The notes: generated by a model not told the origin, from the sequence alone. Counted from the stretch's first letter, positions 34,246-43,685 are shown. The stretch is DNA of 64,000 nt from Glycomyces sp040645615 (GCF_040645615.1 NZ_JBEYYO010000020.1:47984-111983); one strand, 5' to 3'. A program made the numbers and translations.

Positions 34246-35148
34246 ATGCCAGGGGCGATTTGGAACGGGTCGATCGGGTTCGGGCTGGTGAGCATCCCGG
34301 TCAAGCTGCACTCGGCGACGAGCAACCACGACCCGGCGCTGCACCAATACCACGCCGAGGACGGCGGGCGCATCCGCTACCGCAAGGTCTGCGAGATCGA
34401 CGACGAGACCGTGCCGCCCGAGGACATCGTCAAGGGCGTCGAGGTCGGCGACGACGTGGTGCTCCTGAACGACGACGACCTCGCCGACCTCCCGGTGAGC
34501 TCCTCGAAGACCGCCGAGGTCGTCGAGTTCGTGCCCGACGAGCAGATCGACCCCATCCACTACGAGCGGTCCTACTACGCCGAGCCGGACAAGGCCGCGG
34601 GCAAGCCGTACGTGCTGCTGCGCCAGGCGCTCGCCGAATCGGGCAAGATCGCGATCGTGCGGATCACGCTGCGGCGCAGGGAGACGCTCGCCGCGTTGCG
34701 TCCCCGCGGCGAAGTGTTGACCTTGCACACGATGCTCTGGCCCGACGAGATCCGTGAGCCCGGGTTCAGCGGCGTCGGCGGCGAGGCGACCAAGCAGGAG
34801 CTGGCGATGGCGGGCACGCTCATCGAGTCGATGTCGGCCGACTTCGACCCCGACGAGTACAGCGACGCCTACCGCGAGGCCCTTGAGCAGCTCATCGCCG
34901 ACAAGCAGGACGGGCGGGAGGCTCCGTCCAAGCAGCGCCGGGCCGAACCGAAGGCCAAGGTCATCAACCTGATGGACGCGCTCCAGAAGAGCGTCGACGC
35001 GAAGGAGTCCGGCCGCGGGCGGGGCGCGAAGCAGTCGGCCAAGAAGGCCACGGCGAAGAAGTCCGCCAAGAAGGCCACCGGCCGCAAGCGCGCGGCGAAG
35101 AAGACGACCGCGAAGAAGACCGCGGCCCGCAAACGAAAGAGCGCGTGA
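34246..35148 (+). CDS. ku: Ku homodimer DNA end-binding protein
   Basis: A 300-residue bacterial Ku from ATG 34246 (MPGAIWNGSIGFGLVSIPVK). Residues 1-255 are the Ku core ring; residues about 256-300 are a lysine/alanine tail of repeated AKK and TAKK units, like the extended tail of mycobacterial Ku, which binds DNA nonspecifically. Ku binds double-strand ends and recruits the ligase and polymerase encoded by the divergent operon. The open frame upstream of 34246 is antisense to the ligase gene and was ignored. Confidence 0.96.
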   Translation: MPGAIWNGSIGFGLVSIPVKLHSATSNHDPALHQYHAEDGGRIRYRKVCEIDDETVPPEDIVKGVEVGDDVVLLNDDDLADLPVSSSKTAEVVEFVPDEQIDPIHYERSYYAEPDKAAGKPYVLLRQALAESGKIAIVRITLRRRETLAALRPRGEVLTLHTMLWPDEIREPGFSGVGGEATKQELAMAGTLIESMSADFDPDEYSDAYREALEQLIADKQDGREAPSKQRRAEPKAKVINLMDALQKSVDAKESGRGRGAKQSAKKATAKKSAKKATGRKRAAKKTTAKKTAARKRKSA

Positions 35149-35208
35149 GCCACGGCGTGTCCCGTGGATACGGATCCGAAAACGCGCCCGCGGCCCGACA
35201 ATGGGGGT

Positions 35209-35616
35209 ATGGCGGCCGAATCGGGGGCGATCTTGCAGGAGCGGTATCCGCTGCCGGAATGGGTGGTCGACTCCCCGTTCAAGCAGGAACTGACCTTGGC
35301 GGTGGCCGACGCGATCGGCGCGGCGACCGAGCGCTGGCCGCTCTTCGAGGGCGAAGGGGCCCCGCTTGACTACGCCTCGTACGTGACGCGGGCGGTGCTC
35401 GGCGCGATCGCGCCGCTGCTCGAATGGCTCAACGAGAGCCCCACGGACGGCTACAGCTACCCGGGCGACCCGCTGGTCTCCTACATCTCGCAGCTGGCCT
35501 TGACGCGGCCCGGCGAGACACCGGACGCGGGCCGGTACCGCGAGCTGCTCGGGCTCTACAGCGAGTACCTGCGGGCCCGCGCGCTGCACTTCGACCCGGG
35601 CGGGAGGGCCGGTTGA
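35209..35616 (+). CDS. Conserved-looking small protein of unknown function
   Basis: A 135-residue protein from ATG 35209, with GGGGG just upstream; a GTG at 35164 would add 15 residues. Mostly helical, acidic, with WVVDSPFKQELTLAVADAIG and a C-terminal YLRARALHFDPGG. No domain recognised. It follows ku by 60 bp on the same strand and could be read from the same promoter. Confidence 0.6.
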   Translation: MAAESGAILQERYPLPEWVVDSPFKQELTLAVADAIGAATERWPLFEGEGAPLDYASYVTRAVLGAIAPLLEWLNESPTDGYSYPGDPLVSYISQLALTRPGETPDAGRYRELLGLYSEYLRARALHFDPGGRAG

Positions 35617-35668
35617 GGGCATGGCTCGGCCGCGTCGGGGTACCCCAGGGGCGAGTAGAGGGGGAACC

Positions 35669-35863
35669 ATGCCTGACATGCTGACGCTGACCGCCATCGC
35701 GGCGCTCGTGGACCCGTACGAACCGGGGCCGGGCGATCCGGTGCCCGGAGGCCCGCCCGATCCCGACCCGCTGAACCCGAACCCGGGCAACCCGCCGGAC
35801 CCGAACGACCCGGACCCGACGCGGCCGCTCCCGGACGAACCGGTCCCGCCGCAGCCCAGGTGA
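35669..35863 (+). CDS. 64-residue proline-rich microprotein
   Basis: ATG 35669 follows AGAGGGGGAA at a good spacing. After a short hydrophobic start (MPDMLTLTAIAALVDPYEPG) the sequence is a run of Pro with Asp, Gly and Asn in DP, NP and PG units to the end. No domain; it may be a linker-like secreted or surface peptide. It lies 50 bp after the previous gene and near the assembly gap. Confidence 0.45.
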   Translation: MPDMLTLTAIAALVDPYEPGPGDPVPGGPPDPDPLNPNPGNPPDPNDPDPTRPLPDEPVPPQPR

Positions 35864-36018
35864 ACGGGGGTCGCTTCGCAGCAAGCCGGAGTGAAGGGGT
35901 TCGGCCCGCGCCTGTCGGGGCGGGGGCGCGGATCGCGGTGGCGGGGGCGTTAGAATCGCAGGTCGACACGCCGTCAGCCTCATTCATAAAGCCGCACAAC
36001 GGGAATAGAATGCACCAA

Positions 36019-36121
<103 letters not shown>

Positions 36122-36124
36122 ACG

Positions 36125-36219
36125 NNNNNNNNNNNNNNNNNNNNNNNNNNNNNNNNNNNNNNNNNNNNNNNNNNNNNNNNNNNNNNNNNNNNNNNNNNNN
36201 NNNNNNNNNNNNNNNNNNN
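36125..36219. other. Assembly gap (95 N)
   Basis: Undefined bases directly after the heptanucleotide repeat; the 5' end of the next gene is lost in it. The stated length may be arbitrary. Confidence 0.98.
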
Positions 36220-37794
36220 ACCGGGTGGCCGGTGGATGGGGCGACTTCTCCGTTCGAACGCCGCGTGGTCCTCGCGGGCGGGAGCCTTCAGGCGCTGAAC
36301 CGGCTGTATTACGACGTCGAGCCGCTGCTGGCCGGGGATCGCCGCCTCTTGGTGCGGTACTCGCTCTTCCACACCGAACGCCAGGCGAGCGCGCGCAGGT
36401 TCAGCCGCCAGCGCGACATCGACTGGCTGGACTGGCAGACCGTGACCGCCGACCCGCCCGACCTCCTCATCTCCTCGGGCGCGACCCGCACCCTCCACGA
36501 AGTCGAAAGCGACCTCGCGCTCGTCCCCCACGGCGCCGGGCACAACCGGTTCACGCCGTACTTCAGCGGCGTCGCCGGGCTGGCGCGCGGGCAGCTCCGC
36601 AGTGAACGCGGGCGCCTGCCCGCCTATCTCGCACTCCCTGGACGCGCGTCGCTGGACCGGCTGCGGCTCGACTGCCCCGAGGCGCTGCCTTACGCCGAGG
36701 TCACCGGTGACCTGTGCTTCGAGCGGCTGCGGCTGAGCGCGCGGATGGGGCGCGAATACCGGCGGGCGCTCGGGGTCGGGCCGCGCCAGCGGCTCGTGCT
36801 GGTGGCCTCGACGTGGCTGGAGCATTCGCTGTTCGCTCACCATCCGGGGCTGCCCGAGCGGTTGCTGGCGGCGCTGCCGATGGACGACTACGCGGTCGCG
36901 TTCGTGCCCCACCCCAACATCCTCGCCGTCCACGGCGGCATCGAGAGCCTGTTCCGGCGCCAGCTGGAGAACGGCCTGATCATGGTCGACCCCGGCGAGG
37001 GCTGGCGCGCATCTCTGCTCGCGGCCGACCTCGTGATCAGCGACCACGGATCGATGGGCTTCTATGCAGCCGCGCTGGGGATTCCGACCGCGTTGGCGGC
37101 CTTCGGGTTCGACGAGATGCCGCCGGATTCGCCGCTGGCGCTGTTCGGTTCGGCGGCGCCTCGCTTCGACGCCTCCGGTGATCTGCTCGGGCAGGTGGAG
37201 CGACTTTGCGAGGCCGGGCCGATGGAGCACGCGTGTTTCGAGGCGGCGCTGGCCGAGCCCGCTTCAGGTGCGGCGGAGCGTCTTCATGCTGGTCTCTATA
37301 GGACACTCGACTTGGAGGCGGCAGCGGTTCCCGGGCCGCGGCAGTTTCCTCCAGTGGCTCCGGTTCCGTTGTGGCGGAGTACTTCTTCGTGGTGGAGCGA
37401 GGTGGGCTTCGACGGCGATGCGGCGACGTGTCGACGCTTTCCGTCTGATGACGGCCGTCCCGGACGCGGCCATCTCTTCGCCACCGCGCTCTGCCTGGAC
37501 GTGGACGCGCGCGACCACGCCGCGATCGTGGTCCGACACCATGCGGCGCTTCCTGAAAGCGAAGCGCACGAGGAGGCCCGGAGGCTCTTGAAAGAGCATC
37601 CGCTCGCCGAGTTCACCAGCGTGCGCACCGACGACGAGCTGGTGTGGCATTGCGCGGACGGCCGAAGGCTGCGGGCCGTGTGCGACCCAGAACTGGCCGA
37701 CTCGGCCGCATCGGTCTGGTTCGAGGCTGGGCTTCCCGATTCGGGCGAGTGGCGGATCGGCGAGGGGACGTTTAAGGTCGCTCGGATTCCTTGA
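36220..37794 (+). CDS. GT-B-like protein (CDP-glycerol glycerophosphotransferase-like), 5' end in gap
   Basis: The last 524 residues are visible after the gap. ERRVVLAGGSLQALNRLYYD and LVPHGAGHNRFTPYF resemble the acceptor half, and HPNILAVHGG followed by LLAADLVISDHGSMGFYAAA resembles the donor-binding half of CDP-glycerol:poly(glycerophosphate) transferases, in which an S-D-x-S/G-S motif precedes the nucleotide site. A further 150-residue C-terminal part is unmatched. It could modify a cell-surface polymer, but the class call rests on short motifs. The gene converges with the STAND ATPase gene and overlaps it by 23 bp. Confidence 0.5.
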   Translation, partial: TGWPVDGATSPFERRVVLAGGSLQALNRLYYDVEPLLAGDRRLLVRYSLFHTERQASARRFSRQRDIDWLDWQTVTADPPDLLISSGATRTLHEVESDLALVPHGAGHNRFTPYFSGVAGLARGQLRSERGRLPAYLALPGRASLDRLRLDCPEALPYAEVTGDLCFERLRLSARMGREYRRALGVGPRQRLVLVASTWLEHSLFAHHPGLPERLLAALPMDDYAVAFVPHPNILAVHGGIESLFRRQLENGLIMVDPGEGWRASLLAADLVISDHGSMGFYAAALGIPTALAAFGFDEMPPDSPLALFGSAAPRFDASGDLLGQVERLCEAGPMEHACFEAALAEPASGAAERLHAGLYRTLDLEAAAVPGPRQFPPVAPVPLWRSTSSWWSEVGFDGDAATCRRFPSDDGRPGRGHLFATALCLDVDARDHAAIVVRHHAALPESEAHEEARRLLKEHPLAEFTSVRTDDELVWHCADGRRLRAVCDPELADSAASVWFEAGLPDSGEWRIGEGTFKVARIP

Positions 37795-39778
37795 GCGCCA
37801 GCCATTGCCGGACGCGTTCGGCGTCGGCGTGCGAGCCGTGCGCCTCGAAGAGGCTCACCGCGCGCTCGGCGCGGTCGCGGAACGGTTCGCCGCGTTCGGC
37901 GAGACGCAGTGCGACCCTTTCGTGGGTCTCGCCGACGGTCTGCCACAGGTCCGACTTGCTCAGCGGCGTCAGCGCGGCGTCGACTTCGGACAGTGCGTCG
38001 GCGTCGCCGCGGTTGAACCTGAGCATCGCGAGGTCGAGCTTGGTGCCGTTCAGGTTGCGCTGGTCTCCGATTTCGGTGAAGTATGCGCTCGCGCGGTTCC
38101 AGGTGGATTCGGCGAGGTCGAGTTCGCCGAGTTCCTCGTGGATCTCGGCGATGGCCCGCAGGCGGATGCCGATCGCCTTGGGGCGGTTGAGCTCCTCCAT
38201 GTAGGAGCAGGACTGCCGCAGCAGGTTCAGGGCCTCTTCGTGGCGGCCTTGGCGGCGGCGCAGGCGGCCTGAGACCTCGGTGAGGATCGCGTCGAGTTCG
38301 CCGAGCGTCCGGATTCGGCCCGGATCGGCCGTGGACTGCCTCGCGGTCTCAAGGGTCTGCATGGCGCGGCCGAGTCGCGCATCGGCCTCGTCAAGCCGGT
38401 CGAGTCGCATGAGGCACATGCCGAGCAGCGCGGACAGGTGCGCGACGGCTTCAGGAGTCCGGGCGACGGCGAGGGCCGTCTCGTAGCATTCGGCGGCCTC
38501 GCGGTCCCTGGAGGTGTTCGCGAAGTAGGCCCACAGAGCCTCCACAAGGGACCAAGCGAGGTCGGACCATTCGTGCCTCGCGGCGTCGCGCAATGAGGCT
38601 TGGAGCGTCGAGAAGCGGGCCCGGAACCATTCCATCGCTTCGGATCCGCTGTTGAACTCGGGCGCGGTGATGTGGGCCGGGAGCGGCGGTGCGAAGCGCA
38701 GCCGGTCGGCGGCCATCACCGACCGGTCGGCGTGCTGGGCGCGGCGGACGTTCCAGATGAACGAGTCGCGCACGGCGTTGAAGACGTCGGTGAGCGGCGC
38801 TTCGGCCCGTTCGCGGGGTTCGGTGTCGCGGACGAGTCGGAACCATCCGGGGCGGACGGGTTCGACCAGGCGCGCGTCCAGGAGCTCGTCGAACGCCTTG
38901 GGGTACTCCCCCGGGCCCCAATCGGCCGCGCCGGTGAAGATGCCGACGAGCTCGCCTTCGAACTCGCGGCCGCGGAGGGCCTCCAGGAACCTGAAGAGCC
39001 ACTTGGCCTGTTCGCTCAGGCCGCTGTAGAGACCGTTCACGATGGCGCCTCCTCCGATGGCCTCGCGGACCTCGATGAGGTGCGAGAGCGAGCGCTGGCT
39101 GACGAGCCCGGCCAGGGCGCTCAGATCGGCTGGGCCCGAACCGAACTCCTCGACCAGGCGCTCGGGTACGCCTTCGGCGAGGTTCGGGCAGGCGTCGCGC
39201 AGGTATTTCGCGGCGGCCTCGGGGTCGAGCGGACCCAGGCGGTGTTCGTGATAGGTCTTGTCCCGCAGGGGAACTCGGGTGACCACCAGATATCCGGCTT
39301 CGAGCGCGGCCGGGCGGAACAGGGCGGCCTCGCGATCGCGGGTGACCCCGTCGGCGACCACCAGGAGCGGCAGGTCGCGGGTGACCGAGCGGTAGAGCGC
39401 GTGGCGGCCTTCGAGTTCGGCGGGGATCTGGTGGGGTGCGACGCCCAGGCGCACCAGCAGCGAATGCAATGCGGGAGAGGCGGGCTCGGCGTCGAGGTCG
39501 ACGTAGACCTGGCCGTCGGGGTAGCGGCCCCGGAAGCGCTCGATCACCAGAGCGGCCAACGCGGTCTTGCCGATCCCGTCGTCCCCGCCGAGGGCGACAG
39601 CGCGCCGCTGGGCGAGGGCAACGCCGATCGCGTCGAGATCGGCTTCGCGTCCGATCCAGCCGGGCCGGACCTGCGGGCCCTCTTGGGGGCCTACGGGTCT
39701 GGGGCCGGTGTTGACGTTGACCACGCCGCCTTGGAAGACGTTCGCGGCCTGGCCGTCGAATGCGTTGTGGACGGTCAC
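37772..39778 (-). CDS. STAND (NB-ARC-like) ATPase with TPR repeats
   Basis: A 668-residue protein from GTG 39778. Residues 1-25 are HNAFDGQAANVFQGGVVNVN, the short glycine-patterned leader common on actinobacterial STAND proteins. The NTPase region (about 40-330) has Walker A GGDDGIGKTALAA and Walker B LPLLVVADG; residues 380-660 are TPR-type helical repeats. STAND proteins act as ligand-triggered switches in regulation or immunity. There is no DNA-binding or effector domain in this protein, so its output may lie in a partner. Third gene of the operon, 40 bp after the QueD-like gene. Confidence 0.8.
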   Translation of the reverse strand: MTVHNAFDGQAANVFQGGVVNVNTGPRPVGPQEGPQVRPGWIGREADLDAIGVALAQRRAVALGGDDGIGKTALAALVIERFRGRYPDGQVYVDLDAEPASPALHSLLVRLGVAPHQIPAELEGRHALYRSVTRDLPLLVVADGVTRDREAALFRPAALEAGYLVVTRVPLRDKTYHEHRLGPLDPEAAAKYLRDACPNLAEGVPERLVEEFGSGPADLSALAGLVSQRSLSHLIEVREAIGGGAIVNGLYSGLSEQAKWLFRFLEALRGREFEGELVGIFTGAADWGPGEYPKAFDELLDARLVEPVRPGWFRLVRDTEPRERAEAPLTDVFNAVRDSFIWNVRRAQHADRSVMAADRLRFAPPLPAHITAPEFNSGSEAMEWFRARFSTLQASLRDAARHEWSDLAWSLVEALWAYFANTSRDREAAECYETALAVARTPEAVAHLSALLGMCLMRLDRLDEADARLGRAMQTLETARQSTADPGRIRTLGELDAILTEVSGRLRRRQGRHEEALNLLRQSCSYMEELNRPKAIGIRLRAIAEIHEELGELDLAESTWNRASAYFTEIGDQRNLNGTKLDLAMLRFNRGDADALSEVDAALTPLSKSDLWQTVGETHERVALRLAERGEPFRDRAERAVSLFEAHGSHADAERVRQWLALKESERP

Positions 39779-39818
39779 GCGCGCCTCCGCGGGCGCGGGG
39801 TTCGCCGCCAGAACAGGT

Positions 39819-40190
39819 TCATAAGCGACCTTCGCGACGGGAGTCGGGGCGATACTCGACTGCAGTGACCTCGTGAACCTTCACAGCCGTAAGCTCAGGA
39901 ATTTCACCGATCCACCGCTTATAAATCGCTTCCGCAATATTCACCGGAATAGGAACCTCTGTCATTCCATTAAGGTGGCTATGATTCAAGGCCTTATCAA
40001 CCCACTGCTCGAATCTTGTCAGGTCGAGGCACCCACGTGCAGCTCGCGATGGAACCCGCTGCTCGCGGATAATCAACAGCTCAAGATGCACAACATATTC
40101 ATGTCCGTGCATGTGAGCACAAGGGTGCCACCTTGGCAGCCGGGGGACAACGTGGGTGGCCGAGAAGTAGAACTCTTCAATGAGTTTCAT
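39819..40190 (-). CDS. QueD/PTPS-like protein with altered active site
   Basis: A 123-residue protein from ATG 40190, which overlaps the upstream ATPase stop (ATGA). It has the T-fold pattern of 6-carboxy-tetrahydropterin synthase: zinc ligands H13 (FSATH), H28 and H30 (HMHGHEY), Cys24, and the base-anchoring Glu107 (VKVHEV). The catalytic Asp of the Asp-His pair is replaced (N69-H70 in LNHSHLN), and the PTSE block is IPVN. No other queuosine or pterin genes are near. It may bind a pterin or purine as a signal for the neighbouring STAND ATPases; this is inference. Confidence 0.72.
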   Translation of the reverse strand: MKLIEEFYFSATHVVPRLPRWHPCAHMHGHEYVVHLELLIIREQRVPSRAARGCLDLTRFEQWVDKALNHSHLNGMTEVPIPVNIAEAIYKRWIGEIPELTAVKVHEVTAVEYRPDSRREGRL

Positions 40191-42865
40191 GGCCAATCCA
40201 ATCTCTCGCGGTCGCGCGCCAAGTCGGTAGTGGATTCATGAATCGTACTTGAAACGCCCTCGCCGTCGCGGATGGCGCGGTTGAGGCCCGGCGCGTCGAA
40301 GAAGCGGGCCCTGGACGCGTCGTCGGGGATCGTGGCGGCCTTGATCCGCAGCTCGTCGCGGGCGCGTTCGAGCAGGTCGCGGGCTTCCTCCGCTTTGCCA
40401 GCGGCGCTGTGGACGACCGCGGCGTGGTAGTAGACCTCTTCGCTGCGCAGCGCGGGCTGGGGGCCGCGCTCGTCGAGCAGGTCGAGGCTGTGCTGCGACG
40501 AGTCGAGGGCCCGCTCGTCGCCACGGGCGAGGCGGATGCGGCCCAGGAGCATGTGGGCGGCGATGCGGGAGCGGACCATGCCGCTCCTGGCGGTCTCCTC
40601 GACGTTCCAGTGCGCTCGGCGCTCGGCCGCTTCGAGGTGCCCGGCCTCGAAGAGGGCCTGGACGTCGAGGTTGCACACGATGGGGACGAGGTTGAGCAGC
40701 CAGGTCCGTTCGGTTTCGGCCCATGCGGCCCGCGTGAGTTCCAGGGCCGCTTCGGGGGATTCGCCGAGGGCGAGTTTCGCGTGGGCGAGGAGGGCCGTGT
40801 TGTAGGCGTGCCAACCGGAGTCGCCGCCTCGGTCGGCTTCGAGCTTGCGGGCCTCGTCCAGGAGCTCGGCCGCGTTCGCGAAGTCGCCCAGGCACATGCG
40901 GACTTGAGCGAGGTAGTTCATGGCGATGAGCAGCTCGGCGCGGTTCAGCTCAAGGCGGAGGCGGTCGACGGCGGTTTCGAGCGCGTCGCGGGCCTCGCCG
41001 AGGCGTCCGAGATCGAAAAGGCTGACGCCGTGCTGGATCTCGCCGAGGTTGCGGGCGTGGACGAGCACGGGGTCGGCGCTGTCGCGGATGATCGCGTCCT
41101 CGTGGCGCATCGCCTCGGCTTCTGCCAGTTGGCGGTGGCCGTCGGCGAGGTTGCGTTTGGACAGTTGGCGGCCGTATTCGATCTTGGCGACATACTGCGC
41201 TGTGGGGTCAGCAAGCTTCTCTGCTTGCTCAACGGCTCGTTGCAGGCGCTGGAGTCCTGATTCGAGGCCTTCGGTGGCCATGAGGGTCTTGCTTCGCATT
41301 ATGTTGGCGCGCACCAGGAGCCCCGGCTCACCGAGCTTCTCTGCGGCTGCTTCGGCACGGGCAGCAAGAGCGTCGGTGTCGCGTTCGCCCGTGGGTTGGT
41401 TGAGTCCCTTCCAGCGGACTTCGATGAGCGAGAGATAGAGGATCGCTGCACGGACGAAGTGGCGGTCGCGGTCGGGGTCGGACCTGGGCATCTGCTCGGC
41501 GATGTCGATCGCCTTGCCGCACAGCCATTCGGCTTCGGCCAGCGAGACGAGTTCGGTGGCGGCCGTGTCGGCGAGCGCGAGGTGGTATTCGCTGGCGAGC
41601 CCGGGGCAGAGGTCTCCCGCGCCACGCAACTGCGCGGCGATGCCGAGCCGCTGCTCGTAGGTGGCTTCGTTCCCGAGGCGTTCGATGGTCGCTAGCGCGA
41701 GGCGTTCGTGGACTTCCTTGCGCTGCGATCCGCGCAGATCCTTGTAGATGAGGTCCCATAGGGCCTGGTGGCGGAACCGGTAGTGGTCGGCGCGCGGTCG
41801 CTTGCTCCACTCGGGAGGTTCGTCGGCCTCGATGAGCGATCCAGGGGAGGCCAGCTCGTGAAGGAGCTCCTGGACCTCGTCGTGGGGCCGACCGGTCAGT
41901 TCGGCCACGGTGGCCGAGTCGAACCAGAAGCCTTGCACGGCCGCGTATCCGAGGAGTCTGCGGTCGCCGGGTGCGATGCCGTGGAACTGTTCGGTGGCGA
42001 GCTGCTCGTAGTTCTCCGGGAGTGCGCGGCCGGCGTTCGCGGCGTTCCAGTGCTCCAGGTAGGAGACGACGAAGATGGGGTCCCCGCCGGTCTGCCGCTT
42101 GAGGTCGGCGGCGAGCGTGGGCGGAGTCTCGAGTTCCATCCTGTCTGCGAGTTCAGAGATCGCGTCGACGGGGAGTCCGCCCATGGTGCGCTTGGTGATC
42201 AGGCCGTCCCGCTCCCAGTTCGCGATGAGGAGCGCGCTGTCGCCCGCTTCGGGGCGGCCAGGGTTGCGCGCGAACACGATGCCGAGGGGCTGGCTGCCGC
42301 GCAGTTCGAGCAGGCGCTCGAACACGTAGAGGCTGCGCTGGTCGCAGCAGTGGAGGTCGTCCACGGTGATCAGGGTGGGCTTCTTGCCGATGCGCTTGGC
42401 GATCGCCTGGGCCACTTGGAGGTTGACGGCGTGCTCGAAGGGCGCGAGGCTGTCGAAGGGCATCGAGCCGGAGTCGAGGGAGGCGCGGACGGCGTGGGTT
42501 CCGGCGGCGATCATGGGTTTGAACGCGGGCACGATCTCGCCGACGAACGCGACGGCCGAGAGCGTAGCCCCCTTGGCGATCTGCTTGCCGCCCAGGAACT
42601 TGCGACGGCGGGCCTCGATCTGCGCGTACAGGTCGATGACCGCGCCGAACATCGAGGTGGGGCCGATGACGGGGTGGCAGCGCACCGAGTAGATCTCGAT
42701 CGGCTTCTTCAGCCGGGATTCCAGGGCCTTGAGCAGGGCGGTCTTGCCGATCCCCGAGGGCCCGTCGAGGAGGGCGCCGCCTGGGCCCGACCGTTCCGGA
42801 ATCGCCTTGACGAAGCCTTCGAGCCATTCGGTCTCGTCGGTGCGATCCACGAAATATCGGTTCAC
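40187..42865 (-). CDS. Large AAA/STAND ATPase with TPR-like repeats
   Basis: An 892-residue protein from GTG 42865 (VNRYFVDRTDETEWLEGF); the TTG 51 bp upstream is less likely. The AAA_16-type NTPase (about 1-330) has Walker A DGPSGIGKTALL and Walker B TLITVDDLHCCDQ; a winged-helix-like segment follows (about 340-420), then helical TPR repeats to the end. It resembles MalT/LuxR-family ATPases but lacks the C-terminal LuxR helix-turn-helix. First gene of the operon with the QueD-like and second STAND genes. Confidence 0.82.
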   Translation of the reverse strand: MNRYFVDRTDETEWLEGFVKAIPERSGPGGALLDGPSGIGKTALLKALESRLKKPIEIYSVRCHPVIGPTSMFGAVIDLYAQIEARRRKFLGGKQIAKGATLSAVAFVGEIVPAFKPMIAAGTHAVRASLDSGSMPFDSLAPFEHAVNLQVAQAIAKRIGKKPTLITVDDLHCCDQRSLYVFERLLELRGSQPLGIVFARNPGRPEAGDSALLIANWERDGLITKRTMGGLPVDAISELADRMELETPPTLAADLKRQTGGDPIFVVSYLEHWNAANAGRALPENYEQLATEQFHGIAPGDRRLLGYAAVQGFWFDSATVAELTGRPHDEVQELLHELASPGSLIEADEPPEWSKRPRADHYRFRHQALWDLIYKDLRGSQRKEVHERLALATIERLGNEATYEQRLGIAAQLRGAGDLCPGLASEYHLALADTAATELVSLAEAEWLCGKAIDIAEQMPRSDPDRDRHFVRAAILYLSLIEVRWKGLNQPTGERDTDALAARAEAAAEKLGEPGLLVRANIMRSKTLMATEGLESGLQRLQRAVEQAEKLADPTAQYVAKIEYGRQLSKRNLADGHRQLAEAEAMRHEDAIIRDSADPVLVHARNLGEIQHGVSLFDLGRLGEARDALETAVDRLRLELNRAELLIAMNYLAQVRMCLGDFANAAELLDEARKLEADRGGDSGWHAYNTALLAHAKLALGESPEAALELTRAAWAETERTWLLNLVPIVCNLDVQALFEAGHLEAAERRAHWNVEETARSGMVRSRIAAHMLLGRIRLARGDERALDSSQHSLDLLDERGPQPALRSEEVYYHAAVVHSAAGKAEEARDLLERARDELRIKAATIPDDASRARFFDAPGLNRAIRDGEGVSSTIHESTTDLARDRERLDWP

Positions 42866-43006
42866 AGGGGTCCAATCCGCGTTCGGGCCGCCAAGCCCAC
42901 ATGAGAACTGCCACAACCACGATAGGGCATCAAAGCGCCCTTCGGTGGCCTCGCGTCCACCACGCCGTCCGGTCTCGGCCGCTGTGGAGGTTGCGGAACA
43001 AAAAGA

Positions 43007-43026
43007 GTGAGTGTACAGTCATTCAC
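43007..43026. promoter_or_regulatory. TetR operator at its own gene
   Basis: GTGAGTG-TACAGT-CATTCAC, arms matching at six of seven positions, ends on the base before the TetR start codon. The same form recurs at 43666-43685. Confidence 0.65.
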
Positions 43027-43602
43027 ATGGCAGCTGGACGGACGCTTTCTACGGCTGGGGATCGACGGGAGACCGTGGTCTCCAGTGCCATCGCGGCGTT
43101 CGCCAAGGGCGGGTTCCATGCGGTCACCATCGCCGACGTGGCGAAGGTCGCGGGGATCTCCCCCGCCTATGTGTCGAAGCTGTTCTCGTCGAAGACGCAG
43201 CTGTTCGTCGCGGCGCTCGAAGAGTGCTATCGGCGCATCTTGGCGACCATGGAGCGCGGCGCCGCCGCAGCGAGCAGTGATGACCAAGGGGCCCTGCTGC
43301 ATGCGATGGGCGGGGCCTACGCCGAGCTCATCGCGGATCGGGACCTGTTGGCCTTGCAGGTGAACGCGCAGGCCGCCATGAGCGAGCCCGCGATCGCCGA
43401 GGCCGTTCGCAAAGGCCTGGCGGACGTGACGGGGTTCGTGGTCGAGCGGACCGGGGCCGACAATCGGGCCGTGCAGGAGTTCATGGCCTTCGGGCAGTTG
43501 TGCCACCTCTTGACCGCGGTGGGGGCCTTCGAGTCCGATGCCGACTGGGCCGCGATCCTGTCCGACGGCATACGACACTCGGCTGCGTTGCAGAAGGAGT
43601 GA
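43027..43602 (+). CDS. TetR family regulator
   Basis: A 191-residue protein from ATG 43027. The helix-turn-helix (residues 12-58) reads VVSSAIAAFAKGGFHAVTIA, VAKVAGISPAYVSKLFSSKT; the C-terminal domain is TetR-like and ligand-specific. Its start abuts an operator-like repeat, and a matching repeat lies upstream of the epimerase gene 114 bp downstream. The simplest model is a repressor of itself and of the epimerase. A T-run terminator separates the two genes, so they need separate promoters. Confidence 0.88.
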   Translation: MAAGRTLSTAGDRRETVVSSAIAAFAKGGFHAVTIADVAKVAGISPAYVSKLFSSKTQLFVAALEECYRRILATMERGAAAASSDDQGALLHAMGGAYAELIADRDLLALQVNAQAAMSEPAIAEAVRKGLADVTGFVVERTGADNRAVQEFMAFGQLCHLLTAVGAFESDADWAAILSDGIRHSAALQKE

Positions 43603-43628
43603 GGGCTGCGGGACTTCGGTTCCGCGGC

Positions 43629-43656
43629 GGGCGCCTCGTCGGGCGCCCCGTTTTTT
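43629..43656 (+). terminator. Rho-independent terminator after the TetR gene
   Basis: GGGCGCC-TCGTCG-GGCGCCC followed by CG and six T, a classical intrinsic terminator. Confidence 0.85.
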
Positions 43657-43665
43657 ACCAAGTTA

Positions 43666-43685
43666 GTGAGTGAACAGCCACTCAA
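43666..43685. promoter_or_regulatory. TetR operator at the epimerase gene
   Basis: GTGAGTG-AACAGC-CACTCAA matches 43007-43026 in form. It overlaps a second perfect repeat CACTCA-ATCA-TGAGTG at 43679-43694. The epimerase start is 31 bp downstream. Confidence 0.65.
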
